A model generated the notes under the pieces. That model worked only from the letters and a program-made list of their open reading frames with translations, did no database searches and was not told the origin of the DNA. The translations under genes and the position numbers were made by a program. From Schistocerca nitens (taxonomy: Eukaryota > Arthropoda > Insecta > Orthoptera > Acrididae), in contig NC_064622.1 of the NCBI RefSeq assembly GCF_023898315.1, forward strand, positions 349,723,234 to 349,787,233: 64,000 nucleotides of DNA. Direction: 5' to 3'. Below are positions 43,840 through 55,368 of the stretch, piece after piece. Position 1 is the first letter of the stretch, and every line of letters begins with the position of its first letter.

Positions 43840-45310
43840 GAAATTATTCAGATGGTTAAGCGAGACAAAAATTTAAAATTTGATATGGTAGCATGTACAG
43901 GAAAACAGTAAGAACACAAAGGCTTGGGGAAGCCACCTGATAGAATTTCCCACAGAGCATAATGTAATCATCGCCAGCACCTTGCCTAAGAATCATGAAA
44001 GAATAATATATTTTCGGAACAAAGTTTTCAAAACAAGATTTTAAATTATAAGACATTTCCTGGTGCAGACGCAAACCTACAATAATTTATTGGTACCGAG
44101 CTGCAGTTTACAACTAAAGAGACAGTAAACGGTAGCAAATTAAGGAAATGGAACTTGAATAAGTCAAGACCCACAGTTTTTCGATAACCTTAAAGTTACG
44201 TAATGCAACGACTGACAGAAACAGAGCAAGGATTCCGCTAGAATACGAATTGATATCTTTGACAGAAGAAGTGGTGAATGCAGCAGAGTATGTGAGCGGG
44301 AAGAAGGTACAGTAGAAATCGTTAGATAAAACGTGATATATTAAATTTGACACGAGGGAAAAATATAAAAATGTAGCAAATGAAGTAGGCCATCGGAAAT
44401 AAAAATGTCTAAACATGACGTTAACAGGAAGTCCAAAATTGCAATGCGATTTTGTTCTTGGAAAACATAGGGGAATGAAAATGAGAAAGAACAAAGAAAA
44501 CTTTGCTCAAAGGAGAGGCAACTGTCAAGAACTCATTTGGCAAAGCCAGAACTAAGCAAATGAGAGAAGGCTAGAAAGTGGAAGGAATATGTAGAGAGGA
44601 GAGGGGGAGGGGTTGTACAAACTAACATAAGCACATTGGTAGATTCCTGTGAGATGTCTGAACACGCAAGGCAATACTGATCCTACCACTTAGCGAAGTA
44701 GACACACTGAAGAACTGCGAAACTGTGTTTATAACATTTGCATGTTTAGAGAAAGGTTTTGACAATCTTAATAAAAACATTCTTTGAAACTCTGGAGATG
44801 TCATCGATAAAACACAGGGCCACAAGATTATCTACAACTTGTACAGAAACCAAACTGCATTTCTAAGACTTCAATGACTTGAAAGGGAAGCAGTAATTGA
44901 GAAGGCAGAAGTAGAGAGGATATAAAATGAAGACTGTGAATAGCAACAAAAGTGTTCTGAAAAAGAAAATTTGTTCACATCGAATATAAATTCTAATGAC
45001 TGGGTACTATTTTACAAAGGTATTTATGTGGAGTGCGGTATTTGTGTGGAGTGCAGCCTTGTATGTAAGTGAAACGTGGGCGATGAACAGTTCTGTCAAG
45101 AAGACAATGGACGCTTTCAAAACGTGGTGATCAATAAGAATGCTGAAGATTAGATATGAGGACCGTGTAACTAAAGAAGAGGTACGGAATTAATTAGAGG
45201 AGGAAGAGGAAATTATGGCACAACTTTAACTACAAGAGGGGTAAGTTGACAGGACATATTATGAGGCATCAAATAGTGAGGACAAAGGGGTTGGGTGATA
45301 GTATTCTGAT
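43840..45310 (+). mobile_element. RTE-type LINE fragment, very degenerate
   Basis: Homologous along its length to 18550-20300. Examples are AAAGAAATTATTCAGATGGT near 43837, the block with CCACCTGATAGAATTTCCCA near 43935, and GAAACGTGGGCGATGAACAG near 45070 (against GAAACGTGGACGACAAGCAG at 20158). Large parts are deleted and no frame is open. Confidence 0.7.
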
Positions 45311-45649
45311 AATAATCATCTGTTGAAATGCTATTCTACTATTTTATCTATTAATGTAAGCAGTGAATTTACTCTTCCATGCACTCCTCCACAAAACATT
45401 TAAACCAAAACTGAAATAAGCTGAACACCAAATCTTTCAACCACTGTCTGACAACTACTGCATTCACTTTCAACTTTCTATAACTATCACTGGCTAGCCA
45501 CACACACATACAGATATAAGGAGAACAGAAATAAACAAACATTAGTTTTCAGCATATAATTCTTTAGGTTGGCAACACGTACATAAAAAAAAAACCAAAC
45601 AGGAAGGGACATAAGGTGAACACACTGTAGTTACGACTTCAAATCAGTG

Positions 45650-45720
45650 TTTCCGGTAAGATGTCTACAGCTAGTGACAGAAGAAGAAGAAGAAGAAAAA
45701 AAAAAAAAAAAAGAACATGA
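45650..45720. repeat. AAG-rich and A-rich simple repeat
   Basis: GAAGAAGAAGAAGAAG followed by a 17-base A run at about 45680-45712; the lysine/serine/phenylalanine ORFs here are low-complexity artefacts. Confidence 0.85.
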
Positions 45721-45775
45721 AAATGTACTTATGTTCCATAATCTAAGTTTTAGTTCAACCTCCAGCATGTGACCA

Positions 45776-45975
45776 GGTGAGGGGAAACGCAGATGTCCCC
45801 CAAAAACTCGATTCATTGCAAGTAATCAGTTATTCACGTAAAAAAAGATGTGAACTGTTTTATAATCTGCAAGTATCACATATCAAAACAAAACTGAATC
45901 ATTCTAGATTCCACCGAAGATGCCTTAAAGTAAAAGGCGAAACGCGTCTTGAACCAATAAAGTACACTGGATAAA
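45776..45975 (+). repeat. Penelope-type terminal repeat fragment
   Basis: GGTGAGGGGAAACGCAGATG to CCAATAAAGTACACTGG. The first part (GCAAGTAATCAGTTATTCAC) recurs in decayed form at 52490-52640, and the hammerhead-like end recurs at 54083-54121. The assignment to Penelope-like elements rests on the ribozyme-like motif; no RT/GIY-YIG gene is adjacent. Confidence 0.5.
45908..45954 (+). ncRNA. Hammerhead-like ribozyme motif
   Basis: Core CCGAAGA (45914-45920; consensus CUGANGA with U to C), then a stem-loop GCCTT/AAGGC, then GAAAC, a two-base stem III with tiny loop (AC-GC-GT) and the cleavage triplet GTC at 45946-45948. Flanking ATTCC and TTGAA can pair as stem I with one mismatch. Very short stem III is known from Penelope-like elements. 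The U to C change probably makes this copy inactive. Confidence 0.5.
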
Positions 45976-46009
45976 GAAAAAAACGTTTGTTACTTCTAAA
46001 GGAAATAAT

Positions 46010-46670
46010 CAATAGCCGTAGATACTTAGCAAATTACATCTTATGACATACCAGTAAATTAGTCTTGGTTTAACTTCTCAATCCACATGCTATTAAATGC
46101 CGTTTAAAAAAGTTCATCTATCCCTTCCGAAAAACTGTAGTTTCTTTCTTCGGTAGATAAACAGATTTAGGATATTTATCATGTGACGAAATACATGACT
46201 TTTTACAAGTTATCGTTTGCAAAAAAACACTTTTCGATTTCTTGAACCGTTTACGAAATTTGCGGTTGATAACAACCACATGGTTTACGACGAGCAGGAC
46301 GAAGTATTGGTCGCGTCGCGAGTGACCCGCGCGCGCTCACCGCACAGCCCGTCCGCCGACGTATCATTCAATATCTCGAGAACGGTGATAGCTATCGTTC
46401 TGCTCTCAGCTTTAAAAAAAATTTAGATATGTTGACTAAATTTCATATGCAATAATGTATTACCTAAAGTGAACTGTACGCAAAGTCCACGCAATGCGTT
46501 TTTACCTCTGCACACTCATTAAAATTTCGTGTAAAGGTTTACGTAAATGCGATACAGCAAATAGCCACGACGAATAACGAAAAGAAATTCGGTCCTTTAT
46601 CGAGAGAAGATATCAGGCTGTAACATGCCCAAGAATCAAATTTTTCTACAGAATAGTTTCCTTGGAATCG
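46010..46670. other. Interior of the Harbinger-like element, unassigned
   Basis: AT-rich; short ORFs only. The last part before 46670 leads into the GC-rich terminal region. Confidence 0.4.
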
Positions 46671-46942
46671 GATGATAAGTATTTCATGGCTGCCGCCGCG
46701 TCCGCGCCAGCGGTTCGGCGAAAGTTCGTGTGGCCGGGGGTTCCGTACCTGACGTCACGCTCAGCGCGTTCTGTGATTGGCGGCGCGCACCTGGAGCGCG
46801 GCACGCGGCAGCGGAAGCGGTTCGACATGGTCAAACCACGACGCAGAGCCCGCCGCGCCGTGCCGCTGACGCCGTTTCATGGCAACTACGCCGCTGACGC
46901 GCTGTTTTGACGCGCGGCAGCCCTAGTGGGAACCGGCCTTAA

Positions 46943-49030
46943 CACGTCCCTCCTCCACGACCCACCGCGTGTCGCAGCGGTGTGGACTTCCTGTGAACGC
47001 CGCCTTCTTGGGTACCCCTCTATACTTATATGGTGGTTCAGCTGCGCCAAACCAATGATCACGAGGGAGTTGGTCCAATGCGGGAAAGACTTGGCTGAGC
47101 GGCACTGCTACACCACGAATTATTACTACACTGTGTTACGGGAACTCGACAACCAACTTCCATCATCTGGAACGCACAAGTAACAACAACGCATTGAGGC
47201 AAAGCTCCTTTCATTGACACGTAATAAGCTACAGGTATGGTGGCGAGATCATGCAGACAGCATATCGCGCTCAAGGGAACACCATTTATGCTCCATAGCA
47301 CGTATGACCATCGTCGTCATTTTCACTAGCTTCTCATCATCCTCCTCAAACGAGACGGTAGCCATGCCAGTACACAGGCGACTATTGTCTCCACCTTTGC
47401 TGACATTTACCGACAATTTTACGACGACAGAACCTTTGACGAACAACTTCTGAGGATGTTCTCAGACATATCACACGTACTGTCAGTGCTACAGAGGTCC
47501 TTGGTGGTGGGACTTACTACGGAGAAGGCGGACCCTATCACCAACAGTGCGATGAACAAATCTCCAGGCCCAGATGGCCTTTCTGCTGCATTGTACAAGA
47601 CGTTCCGTTGCCTGATGATCCAGCAGTAGACTGAAATGTTCCGCGAATCGCTCACGTCAACTTTCATGTGCCAGCAGCTTTTGTGGCTGCCTTATGAGAC
47701 TCAACCTACACAGCCAATCTTCTATGGCCGGGCATATGTGGACAACCTCCTGCTCCTTCTGGGTGCACCTGCAGACACAACGCCGTTTCAAGGATCTGAC
47801 AATATGGAAGAACCTCGGGAAGCATTCTCAATGTGCGCAAATCAGCGATTATGAACATCAGCTGTGGCCTCTGAGATGAAGGATCACTGCTGCTACCCAC
47901 AGTGGACGTACTCCATTACCTGGGTGTCATCAGACATGCCCACCACATGGTAGTGTACCCCTATCACTGTCTGTATCAGATGACACAAACACACATCCAA
48001 TACAACCTCCACTGCAGTCTGAATCCAATCCAGCAACTGGGCCGGCCGGAGTGGCGTGCGGTTCTAGGCGCTACAGACTGGAGCCGAGCTACCGCTACGA
48101 TCGCAGGTTCGAATCCTGCCTTGGGCATGGATGTGTGTGTTGTTCTTAGGTTAGTTAGGTTTAATTAGTTCTGAGATCTAGGCGACTGATGACCACAGAA
48201 GTTAAGACGCATAGTGCTCAGAGCCATTTGAACCAGCAACTGGCCTATGTCAACACTTATGTGACGTCCAAACTGGTACACATTGCCCAAAAATTCTCTT
48301 TGCCAATGGTCCTAGTAGGATAGTTCCAGGCAGCCTTTGGGTACATCGTATTGGCAGGAGCAATCTTTAACGTCCGCTAAGATACCCTCACATCCCCACT
48401 TCAATATGGGCACTCGATCTCGTCGATGTTGGAGCCAGGACATCCGCTGTATATTTAACTACTATGACAAGATGTTGGCACAGGCGTTCCATGTCCCTTA
48501 TGCACAGCTTCTTGAAGGTTCGTATGCTGTTCTCCCCTTTCTCACTGGTCAATGTGGCCCACATTGCCCCAACACTTTACCACTTTGTTGAATTCAGATA
48601 TGTACACGATGCTATTCTGAACATGTGTGCGCCAAAAGTAAAAGACTTTCACAAGTTGTTTTTGCTATGCACGTAACTCAGTACGTTAGAGAACCTGCAC
48701 CCAGATATCCATTGGACAACAGTGTGGTGGAACATCATTACGCCATTTTTTACAACTGTTGCATGAGCCCTATGGTAAATATCCAACAAACCAGCGACTT
48801 CACCGTATTGGACTGGTCAAAGCATCATTATGTACTCTCTGCCACAACAAGGTACTGATGAGAATCATCTCACTTATCTATCAATGCGCAATGTACAGCA
48901 ACTCATGCAACAGATATGGGCATGCTACCTCCATGCCCTGCCAATGACTATCAGCCCACAATTCCCTCTCCTTCCAGAGGACACACATTTCCACTTACCA
49001 AGCACCACACTATAACATAGTTCCAGGGCC
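46943..49030 (+). mobile_element. L1/Tx1-like LINE fragment, degenerate
   Basis: Plus-frame pieces in order: RHCYTTNYYYTVLRELDNQL (before RT), then NKLQVWWRDHADSISRSREH. Near 47530-47610 comes AMNKSPGPDGLSAALYKTFR, the RT block 1 signature of L1-like elements, and then FRESLTSTFM. After the SINE come NTYVTSKLVHIAQKFSLPM and the C-terminal IFNVR-DTLTSP (about 48250-48400), which match the end of the RT and the region after it. A block of RT between about 47700 and 47950 is lost or unreadable. Interrupted by a SINE at 48041-48234. Confidence 0.65.
48041..48234 (+). mobile_element. tRNA-derived SINE, family A, copy 4
   Basis: Head GCCGGCCGGAGTGGCGTGCG (A box decayed), B box GGTTCGAATCC at about 48107, tail AGCCATTTGAACC. 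Target duplication AGCAACTGG at 48032-48040 and 48235-48243. Confidence 0.94.
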
Positions 49031-49560
49031 TGATGACTGCACACATCTCCAGCGATGGGGCGCACTCCAAGACAGACATTTACTGTCATGTTTGATGCTC
49101 ACACTTCATTTCATCGAACACTGTAGTACCAATGTCAATTTGCTGATTACTTACACACTGTAATTTATGATCCCCCTCAGTTTGGGTGTACCTGACAGTT
49201 GATGTGTTTGACACCTTACAAAACCATTTTTCAGAATGGTGTGGTGTAACAGCTTAGTCCCAGTCTTTGTTTTCTCCTTTATTCCTCCTTTTTTTAATTT
49301 CTTGTCATTTCACTAATGTTTGCAGCCCTTGAACCATTAGGGAAGTACACCCATATTGACTACAGCGCGGACAAAATATTTTATGCTTGTATATATACTG
49401 ATTTTTTTCTACCATGTACAAAGTCTAGGGACTGATCAATAGGAGGATATGGAACCTTAAAGGTGTAATGAAGTTATGTCTGGAAATGCATTGTTTCCAT
49501 GCTAGAGACCATTTATTCAATCATACATTGTTACAGAGATTGCGGTTTAATACGTGCTGT
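49031..49560. other. No recognisable feature
   Basis: Possible 3' region of the preceding LINE; T-rich runs near 49290. No ORF of note. Confidence 0.35.
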
Positions 49561-49599
49561 ACCATGCAGCTACAGTTACAGTGTGATTTGAAAATGATT

Positions 49600-50890
49600 T
49601 CCATGAGCCTCAACACAAACGTGTACGAGCCATAGCATGTTTTGTCTCACACGTTCACATCCGCCAGGTTGCATCCAATTGCTACTCCAGTGTCTCCACA
49701 TTTGGAATGAGCTCTATGCAGAGTTTTGAGATGGTGCCATAACCATAAATCGCATGAGCTGAGATCTAGTGAATGAGCAGTCGTGCAAATGGACCCCCGT
49801 GTCTGATCCATGGACCAGGAAAGACATGACTGAGATGAGTCCAGACGTTAATGGCGTAGTGGGCTGGAGCACCATCATGTAGCAGCCCATCGCGTCCCCG
49901 ACATGCTCTGTGGGTGACAAATAAGGAGACCAGGTAGCCCAGTCAGGTGTCTCTACATTCTTCAAGGCGTTTGTGGTGTGAACTGCAGGAGGGCCTTACA
50001 CTACTGTGCTGGAACATGTCTTGTGCTAGCTTCGCCACAAAGTATATGACAACACTATTTATTCTTCTTGTGACGTAGTAGCGAGCACTCAGGCTTCTCT
50101 TTAACAATTAGCAAATCAGTTCTGTTGTCATATCCAACAGCTCGTCATAATACGACTGCAGATGTTGGGTAGGAAGGGCAGTTGAGGATCATTGTTTCCT
50201 GTGGCCTTTCAGTAGGTCTTATACGAACATGTCGGCTTCGATCTGAACATCAGAAGCGAGACTCATCGCTGAACACCAAAGAATGTCACCCAATGTCCCA
50301 ATTGACTCGGGCTCTACGTCAAGCAGTTCTCTGGTGCCTGTGGTGTAGTGTCAGTGGTAAACGATGCTTGGGAACTTGAAATCTCAACCCAGCTTCCAGC
50401 CATCTACTCCCGACAGTTCGTGATATTCTAGTGAACTTTCCCCTATTGTTATTCGTCGCAGGTTCGAATCCTACCTCGGGCATGGATGTGTGTGATCTCC
50501 TTAGGTTAGTTAGGTTCTAGGGGACTGATAACCACAGATGTTAAGTCCCATAGTGCTCAGAGCCATTTGTTATTCGTCACTTCGTCAGAGCCCATCAAAC
50601 AATCCTATGATCGTTTGCGGTGACGTCCTTCTGGAAGGAGAGGTGCCTACTCTTCAAGCCACACTGTTGTCCCGAGCATAGCTCGTCACTATCCGCTGTG
50701 CGGTCATTGACTGTGCGATCTGTCGGTGTGATGCTTCCATTTCCCTCGTGTCAATGTTTCGACCATTCTCAGAGTCTGATGAACTGCACATGAACGTCCT
50801 CTGGGTATACTCTGTTGTGATCTCGAAAGATCGACTAACGTTAGACGCGACAGTCATGAGGTACTCTCATCCTTCTTCTTTAGTAGCGAT
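49600..50890 (-). pseudogene. Tc1-like transposase joined to a mariner-like fragment
   Basis: On the minus strand from about 50300 down there is a Tc1-type core: RPTERPQETMILNCP, GYDNRTDLLIV and, after frame changes, LAQDMFQHS (second aspartate block decayed). Then comes NVETPDWATWSPYLSPTEHV with the catalytic glutamate before HVGDAMG. Immediately after this the frame reads LHDGAPAHYAINVWTHLSHV and FPGPWIRHGGPF, the signature of a different, mariner-like family. Two transposase types are therefore joined end to end at about 49895, presumably by old insertion or deletion. A truncated SINE interrupts the region. Confidence 0.6.
50458..50566 (+). mobile_element. 5'-truncated SINE, family A, copy 5
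   Basis: Begins at GCAGGTTCGAATCC, so the A box is missing but the B box kept. Also lacks about 18 bp of the body after GTTAGTTAGGTT. Bounded by a perfect 12-bp duplication TTGTTATTCGTC (50446-50457 and 50567-50578), which shows truncation happened during insertion. Confidence 0.93.
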
Positions 50891-51218
50891 GGCTTTTATT
50901 GTGTAGTGGAAATATGTTCTTATAAGGTTGAAATTTTAATCAACATATCCCACAGGTACAGAAATGCTAGAGTGTCATTCTGGTAGCATTATGCCGTTCT
51001 GCTCGTGGTATAGTACTCTCCTTCGCCGCAAGTGGAAGTGTTAACTTCAAATCCTGTACAGACAGAAATGAAACTAATCGGTTTCTTATTCTAAAGCCTG
51101 AAACGACACGAGTTTTCTTTCAATGTGCTGGGATGACTTAAAAGACAAGTAAAATGCTTTTTCAATCAATTGGAAATGAAAGTGACAGGTTGTTTTAGCA
51201 AAACTATGTGTTCGGTGG
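50891..51218. other. No recognisable feature
   Basis: AT-rich; no ORF or repeat end recognised. Confidence 0.35.
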
Positions 51219-51557
51219 TTAAGCGGCTAAAATAGTCATATGGACTGGCCTGACACGGCTGTAACATTTCCGCGGGCTTTCGGAATGCGTGTGATCAGTG
51301 ACGGAAACCAGAGGAATGCGACCTGCCCCACGTTCAAAATGTCTTGCAAGATGTCGAAAGATAATCCACGTTTGACTTCTGCTTTTTCCACAATCGCCTT
51401 GATTCTGATACGTCGGTCTTCGAGCAGCAGGCGTCCTCTTTCCGTTCCTTGCCTCTTCTCTGAGAGATGGTCTGCCAACTCGTTCTTCGCCATTCAGACT
51501 TGTTTGACCGCACTGGACGCGTCTACGTCGCCTAACAACAGTGGCACATGGCTGCAT
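51219..51557 (-). pseudogene. Mariner transposase N-terminal fragment
   Basis: In one minus frame RVGRPSLREEARNGK and, in the neighbouring frame, LLEDRRIRIKAIVEKAEVKR followed by DILQDILNVGQVAFLWFPSL. These correspond to the GRPS linker, the DRRLTIR-type helix-turn-helix and the RRVxAKFVP block of mariner transposases. One frameshift separates them. No catalytic domain. Confidence 0.55.
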
Positions 51558-52480
51558 TGTTGCCGTATACTTCCATCAACTTGCCACAGACTGTTGCAGC
51601 ATGGTGCCAGCTTGAAATGGAGAAAATTACAACATTATACTGCACTTTGTCAGTGGCCCGCGCCATCTTGGTTTGGCTCATCTAATGGAGGGGGCATAGG
51701 GGGCGGGGTTGCTACGGTACTGTAGCGAGGGGACCTGAATTCTGCAGAAGTATACCTGCAAACAAACAGCTAATTAATTACGTTACTTAATTTGTTCGAC
51801 GTGATAATTTATGAATGCTTCTCGTAAATGGACGTGCGAACACCTAATTGGTACCAAAATACATCAGGAGCGAAAAACATACTGTAAATCAGTAAAATAG
51901 ACAGAAAAATTTATGTGGCAGCTGGGAGAGGTGTAACATGCAACCTTTGGAACATTCACGCGATTCGGAATGCTAAATCATTGATACCCAAGGCCCTTTC
52001 TGATTTTAACAAGGTCAACGACCGAGCGGACAACTGTGAAATCACGTCATGTTACTTCGCGTGTATCATGTCACTTCCACTGTGGTTTCAGTACACCTCA
52101 CCCGCCACATGTTCGCACCAGACAAAATCAATGATTTCTCGCGTTGTCTGCAGAACCGTTGTACGTAAGTTGAACAATACCGTACCAGGAGTCTGTATCT
52201 TCGGATTTCCAATAGATGGCTGAGACTTACACAGATGATGTTACCTCAGTAAACACACTGGACAAATAATTATTATAATTGGCCACCCTCAGGAGACATG
52301 ATGCTAACACCGCATAACATAGCCTGTAGCACTGATGACGGCCCCTACTGGGCGAAGAAGAGAGTCCATAAGTTTCACCAGCTACACCACAGGCAACTAA
52401 AGGCACTGATAATTACATCCTAAGGATATTGGCCGATATTTTTCACCCACATAAGACACGTGTGGGTAATAAAGTGGTAG
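51558..52480. other. No recognisable gene
   Basis: Includes a 102-codon plus ORF (51915-52223) without a recognised family and a stretch with CTGATGACGGCCCCTACTG near 52333. Probably old repeat. Confidence 0.35.
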
Positions 52481-52640
52481 TGCGACGTCTAGACCAGATG
52501 AGAGGAAACGCAGGTCACAGCAAACCGTAAGTAATTGCTTATTTACATAAAAAAATCGCTACGTGAACTGCTTGATAATCTAAAAATAACAAAACTGTAT
52601 CATTATAGACAGTGCTTCTTTTCTTAAAAAAAGTTTGAGG
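52481..52640 (+). repeat. Penelope-type repeat fragment, second copy
   Basis: AGAGGAAACGCAGGTCACAG and GTGAACTGCTTGATAATCTA align with 45779-45880. The hammerhead-like end is not preserved here. Confidence 0.45.
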
Positions 52641-53200
52641 GTACTCCGACATTGGATATAATGCAGCGAAAATTATTTATAATTGAAGCATTGGATACCA
52701 ACCGTCTGCTTTTAGCCATGCGTCATCAACATGTCGAACTAAAAAAAAAATTTTTTTAAATAAAATAAAATAAAAAATGGTATCGGATTCTTCAGTTGAC
52801 TTTACAGCTCAAATGAAGTAGGCGATACCGAGAAACACCCAAACATACAAGAGAATGTCGTATCGAACACTTCAGGTTACATCACCTCAAATGAAGCATG
52901 CGATTCCCATCAACCCCTGAACAATCGACCTATAATACACCTCAAAAGAAACAGGTGAGTCCAATCAACCATCCGATATACAAAACAATACAAGAAAATA
53001 TTACCGAACACGTATTTTAACCTATAAAACACCGCTAAAAGACATGTTACAACGAAAACCATCCACACCTATCATCAACAACAGTAGAAACTACACTACA
53101 AAAATCTTTTGTAACCTTGTTTGTCTCCTGAAATGGCATAGATGATGGGTGGTATCCCGTGCTTCAACTGACCAAATTTTTAATACAGCTTAAAATTTAT
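52641..53200. other. AT-rich stretch, no gene
   Basis: Contains A/T runs (52740-52780) and loosely repeated CACCTCAAATGAAGCATGCG / CACCTCAAAAGAAACAGGTG phrases at 52880-52960. No coding signal. Confidence 0.4.
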
Positions 53201-53229
53201 TTAACTATAAAACTATTGTGTAACTTACA

Positions 53230-53742
53230 TTAACAGCAATACAACAGTTTCCAAACTGACTTTAGTTCATGGCTGCTGTAGTCTTCACGCCTTCTTACTT
53301 TGCTGTTGCTATCAGTAGCAAGATGTCTGCCTTTTATGAACCAAGAGCTTACATAGTCCATGGCCTGGAACAACATCAGTGGAGGACCAACCAACTTTAT
53401 GAACATCAGGTTGCTGACTGTGGAAAAATGAAATGAAGCTCTTGTTAGCGAGACGATCAGATTCATTTGGGAAAACCCTCGTTCACATTCACTCGTTGAT
53501 ATAGGAACACATTTCAGTGCATTCTGAGGAGGAAGGAGGGATGCTGGAATTTTCTTCTCCATCAAATACTCCCGAAATCCTCTACATATTTCTCTCTCTG
53601 GAAGAGCAAAACGACAACATAAAGTTTTGATACTTGTTTCACCATACGTTATTCCAGGATTCTCAGGCCAATTTGCGAGTCCAAACTTTCGCACATTCAG
53701 AGATAGCCATCTACCGGTAGCTTGGCGTTTGAGCGTACGCAT
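53230..53742 (-). pseudogene. hAT-type transposase C-terminus
   Basis: Open for 170 codons. It contains the hAT dimerisation region: KCVPISTSECERGFSQMNLI, then STVSNLMFIKLVGPPLMLF and YVSSWFIKGRHLATDSNSK. This subtype resembles the ZBED/zinc-finger MYM-like hAT proteins common in insects. The preceding catalytic part and the zinc finger are missing, so it is a fragment. I see no terminal repeats with 8-bp duplications. Confidence 0.7.
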
Positions 53743-54082
53743 ATCCGTTTAGCACTACCATCGCCCTCTATTAGCGGGCGAGGGCACTGCATGCTAGTCG
53801 AACTGGCTGCCAGCGATTCCGTTGTCGAGAGCGGTCGCCGCAGCTTCGAAATGCTTCAACAGTCAATGACATCGCTTTTTCCGCCAAAAACTGCACTGGT
53901 ATCGTTCGTATTGCAATTACCAACACGAAAAAATGAAATAAAATATTTACGTCCGTGAAATAAATCTTTGGCACTTTTCCAAGTTGTCAACATCATAAAA
54001 AAATTACTTTGTCGACTATAAAGTTTAGGGGTACGCATCCCCCAGCGTTCCCCCAGAAAAACAGCACTGGTTATAGATCCCA

Positions 54083-54121
54083 CTGATAATGCTGTAGAGC
54101 AAGAAAAAGGCGAAACGCGTC
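54083..54121 (+). ncRNA. Hammerhead-like motif, decayed second copy
   Basis: CTGATAA (54083-54089; consensus CUGANGA with G to A) followed by TGCT-GTAG-AGCA, a spacer, AAGGCGAAACGCGTC and TGAG. The 3' core AAAAGGCGAAACGCGTCT is identical to 45934-45949 apart from context. The spacer disrupts stem II, so it is probably inactive. Confidence 0.4.
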
Positions 54122-54488
54122 TGAGAAAAATAAATTAAGTTGCAGCAAAGAAAAGCGGTTTTACTTACAAAATAACTATTTCTGTGCTTGCTGTGGAGGA
54201 AGATCACGCAAACAAGCTTGTTATTCGCCGTTAGGGAGAGATTTACTATCTTTTAGTTCAACATTTTTTTTTAAATTGCATTTTTGGATCCATAAAAGTG
54301 TTTAGAATCCACCCCTGAAACAGTTTTTCCGAATACGGAACGAAAATGTATGTTATTCGCTGTTGAACAAAAAATGCACCTGCCCGAAATCGGCCTTTTT
54401 CACGCATCAGTTTTGTTCTTTCGGAGGACGAGTTATTGTACCGGTGCTTGGGAGGAAACACACAACATTCAAATGAAAGTTTGAACTC

Positions 54489-54749
54489 GTGTGGATGTTA
54501 GCCCCCAAGCATTTGCATTCTGGTGCGAAGACTGTGGAGATTGCAACTTTCCTGGCAGTGAGTAGCTTCAACGAAGGGTATTCAGCAATTCTGAAGACCA
54601 TGACAACGATGGACCTCACCCTGGGACTCTATTCGACGCAGTTCACCAAGAATTCGGACGACCACCGGATTCAAGCGGCCGAAAACCGCTTGTTACCGGC
54701 CGTACGAGCAGCGCAGGATGGCCCAGATCGAGCAGAACGTCCTCTATGA
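54489..54749 (+). pseudogene. Fragment of an unidentified repeat-encoded protein
   Basis: 86 codons: APKHLHSGAKTVEIATFLAV, SSFNEGYSAILKTMTTMDLT, then a charged tail. I recognise the FNEGYSAILKTM pattern as recurring in insect repeat-derived predicted proteins, but cannot name the element or its function. Confidence 0.4.
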
Positions 54750-54759
54750 GGAAGAGCAA

Positions 54760-55368
54760 GGATTAGTTTATGGACCAGGAATAGCAAATTGAACGTAAGT
54801 TCCATAATATTGCATTTATATGTAGTCAAAACTTCAAACGCGTGGTTTCTCGAAATGACTTTCTTTTTTATCGCGCGGTATGGTAACTTCAAATCTACTG
54901 AACCGATTGGCATGATTCTTTGTTTCCGACGAAGCTAACTAAATTGTCTAGGAGTTGTACCACTTTTATTCCGATCCATCAACTATAAATATTTTTACTT
55001 GGCCGATGAAGTCGAAAAATCGATGAAACAAAACCCTGTTCTTTTTCAAATGGCCGCCATTTAGTTTCCTATGGTCCAAATTACTTAAGCGAGGTACAAC
55101 TCCTAAAGAATCTAACGCTAACGTCGTCTCAGTTTTGATTTCGGACAAGCCGGCTGATCTGTGACATGCCACGCGTGAAGGTCTACATCGAAATTTTGTT
55201 TCATTCTGACGGCACTTCCACCTTTGCTCTTCGATATTTCTGGTCGAAAAAATTGCAGTTTGTAGAGGAAATATCAATAGACATTTTGACCTAATTTGAC
55301 ATTGATATCTATAACATATCCCGAGAAAAAAAATTCTCAAAGAACATGCTTTTTTCGGGCCAAATATA
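54760..55368. other. Old dispersed repeat, unassigned
   Basis: Contains a loose inverted pair: AGGAGTTGTACCACTTTTAT (54951) and AGCGAGGTACAACTCCT (55088), about 140 bp apart. No ORF of note. Confidence 0.4.

Larger units (their letters stand above)
43459..46939. mobile_element. PIF/Harbinger-like non-autonomous element
   Basis: Ends AGGCCGGTTCCCACTAGAGC (43459) and the inverse AGGCCGGTTCCCACTAGGGC (ending 46939) form a GC-rich terminal repeat of about 30 bp. Both sides carry TAA (43456-43458, 46940-46942), the 3-bp target typical of this superfamily. Each end is followed by about 150-250 bp of strongly GC-rich, CpG-rich sequence unlike the AT-rich interior. No transposase is visible; the 3.5-kb interior holds an RTE fragment and a Penelope-type repeat that probably entered later. 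Confidence 0.7.

Noticed and set aside
53230-53742. Domesticated hAT-derived host gene
   Set aside because: Only the C-terminal region is present, surrounded by old repeats, with no start, exon partner or promoter visible.
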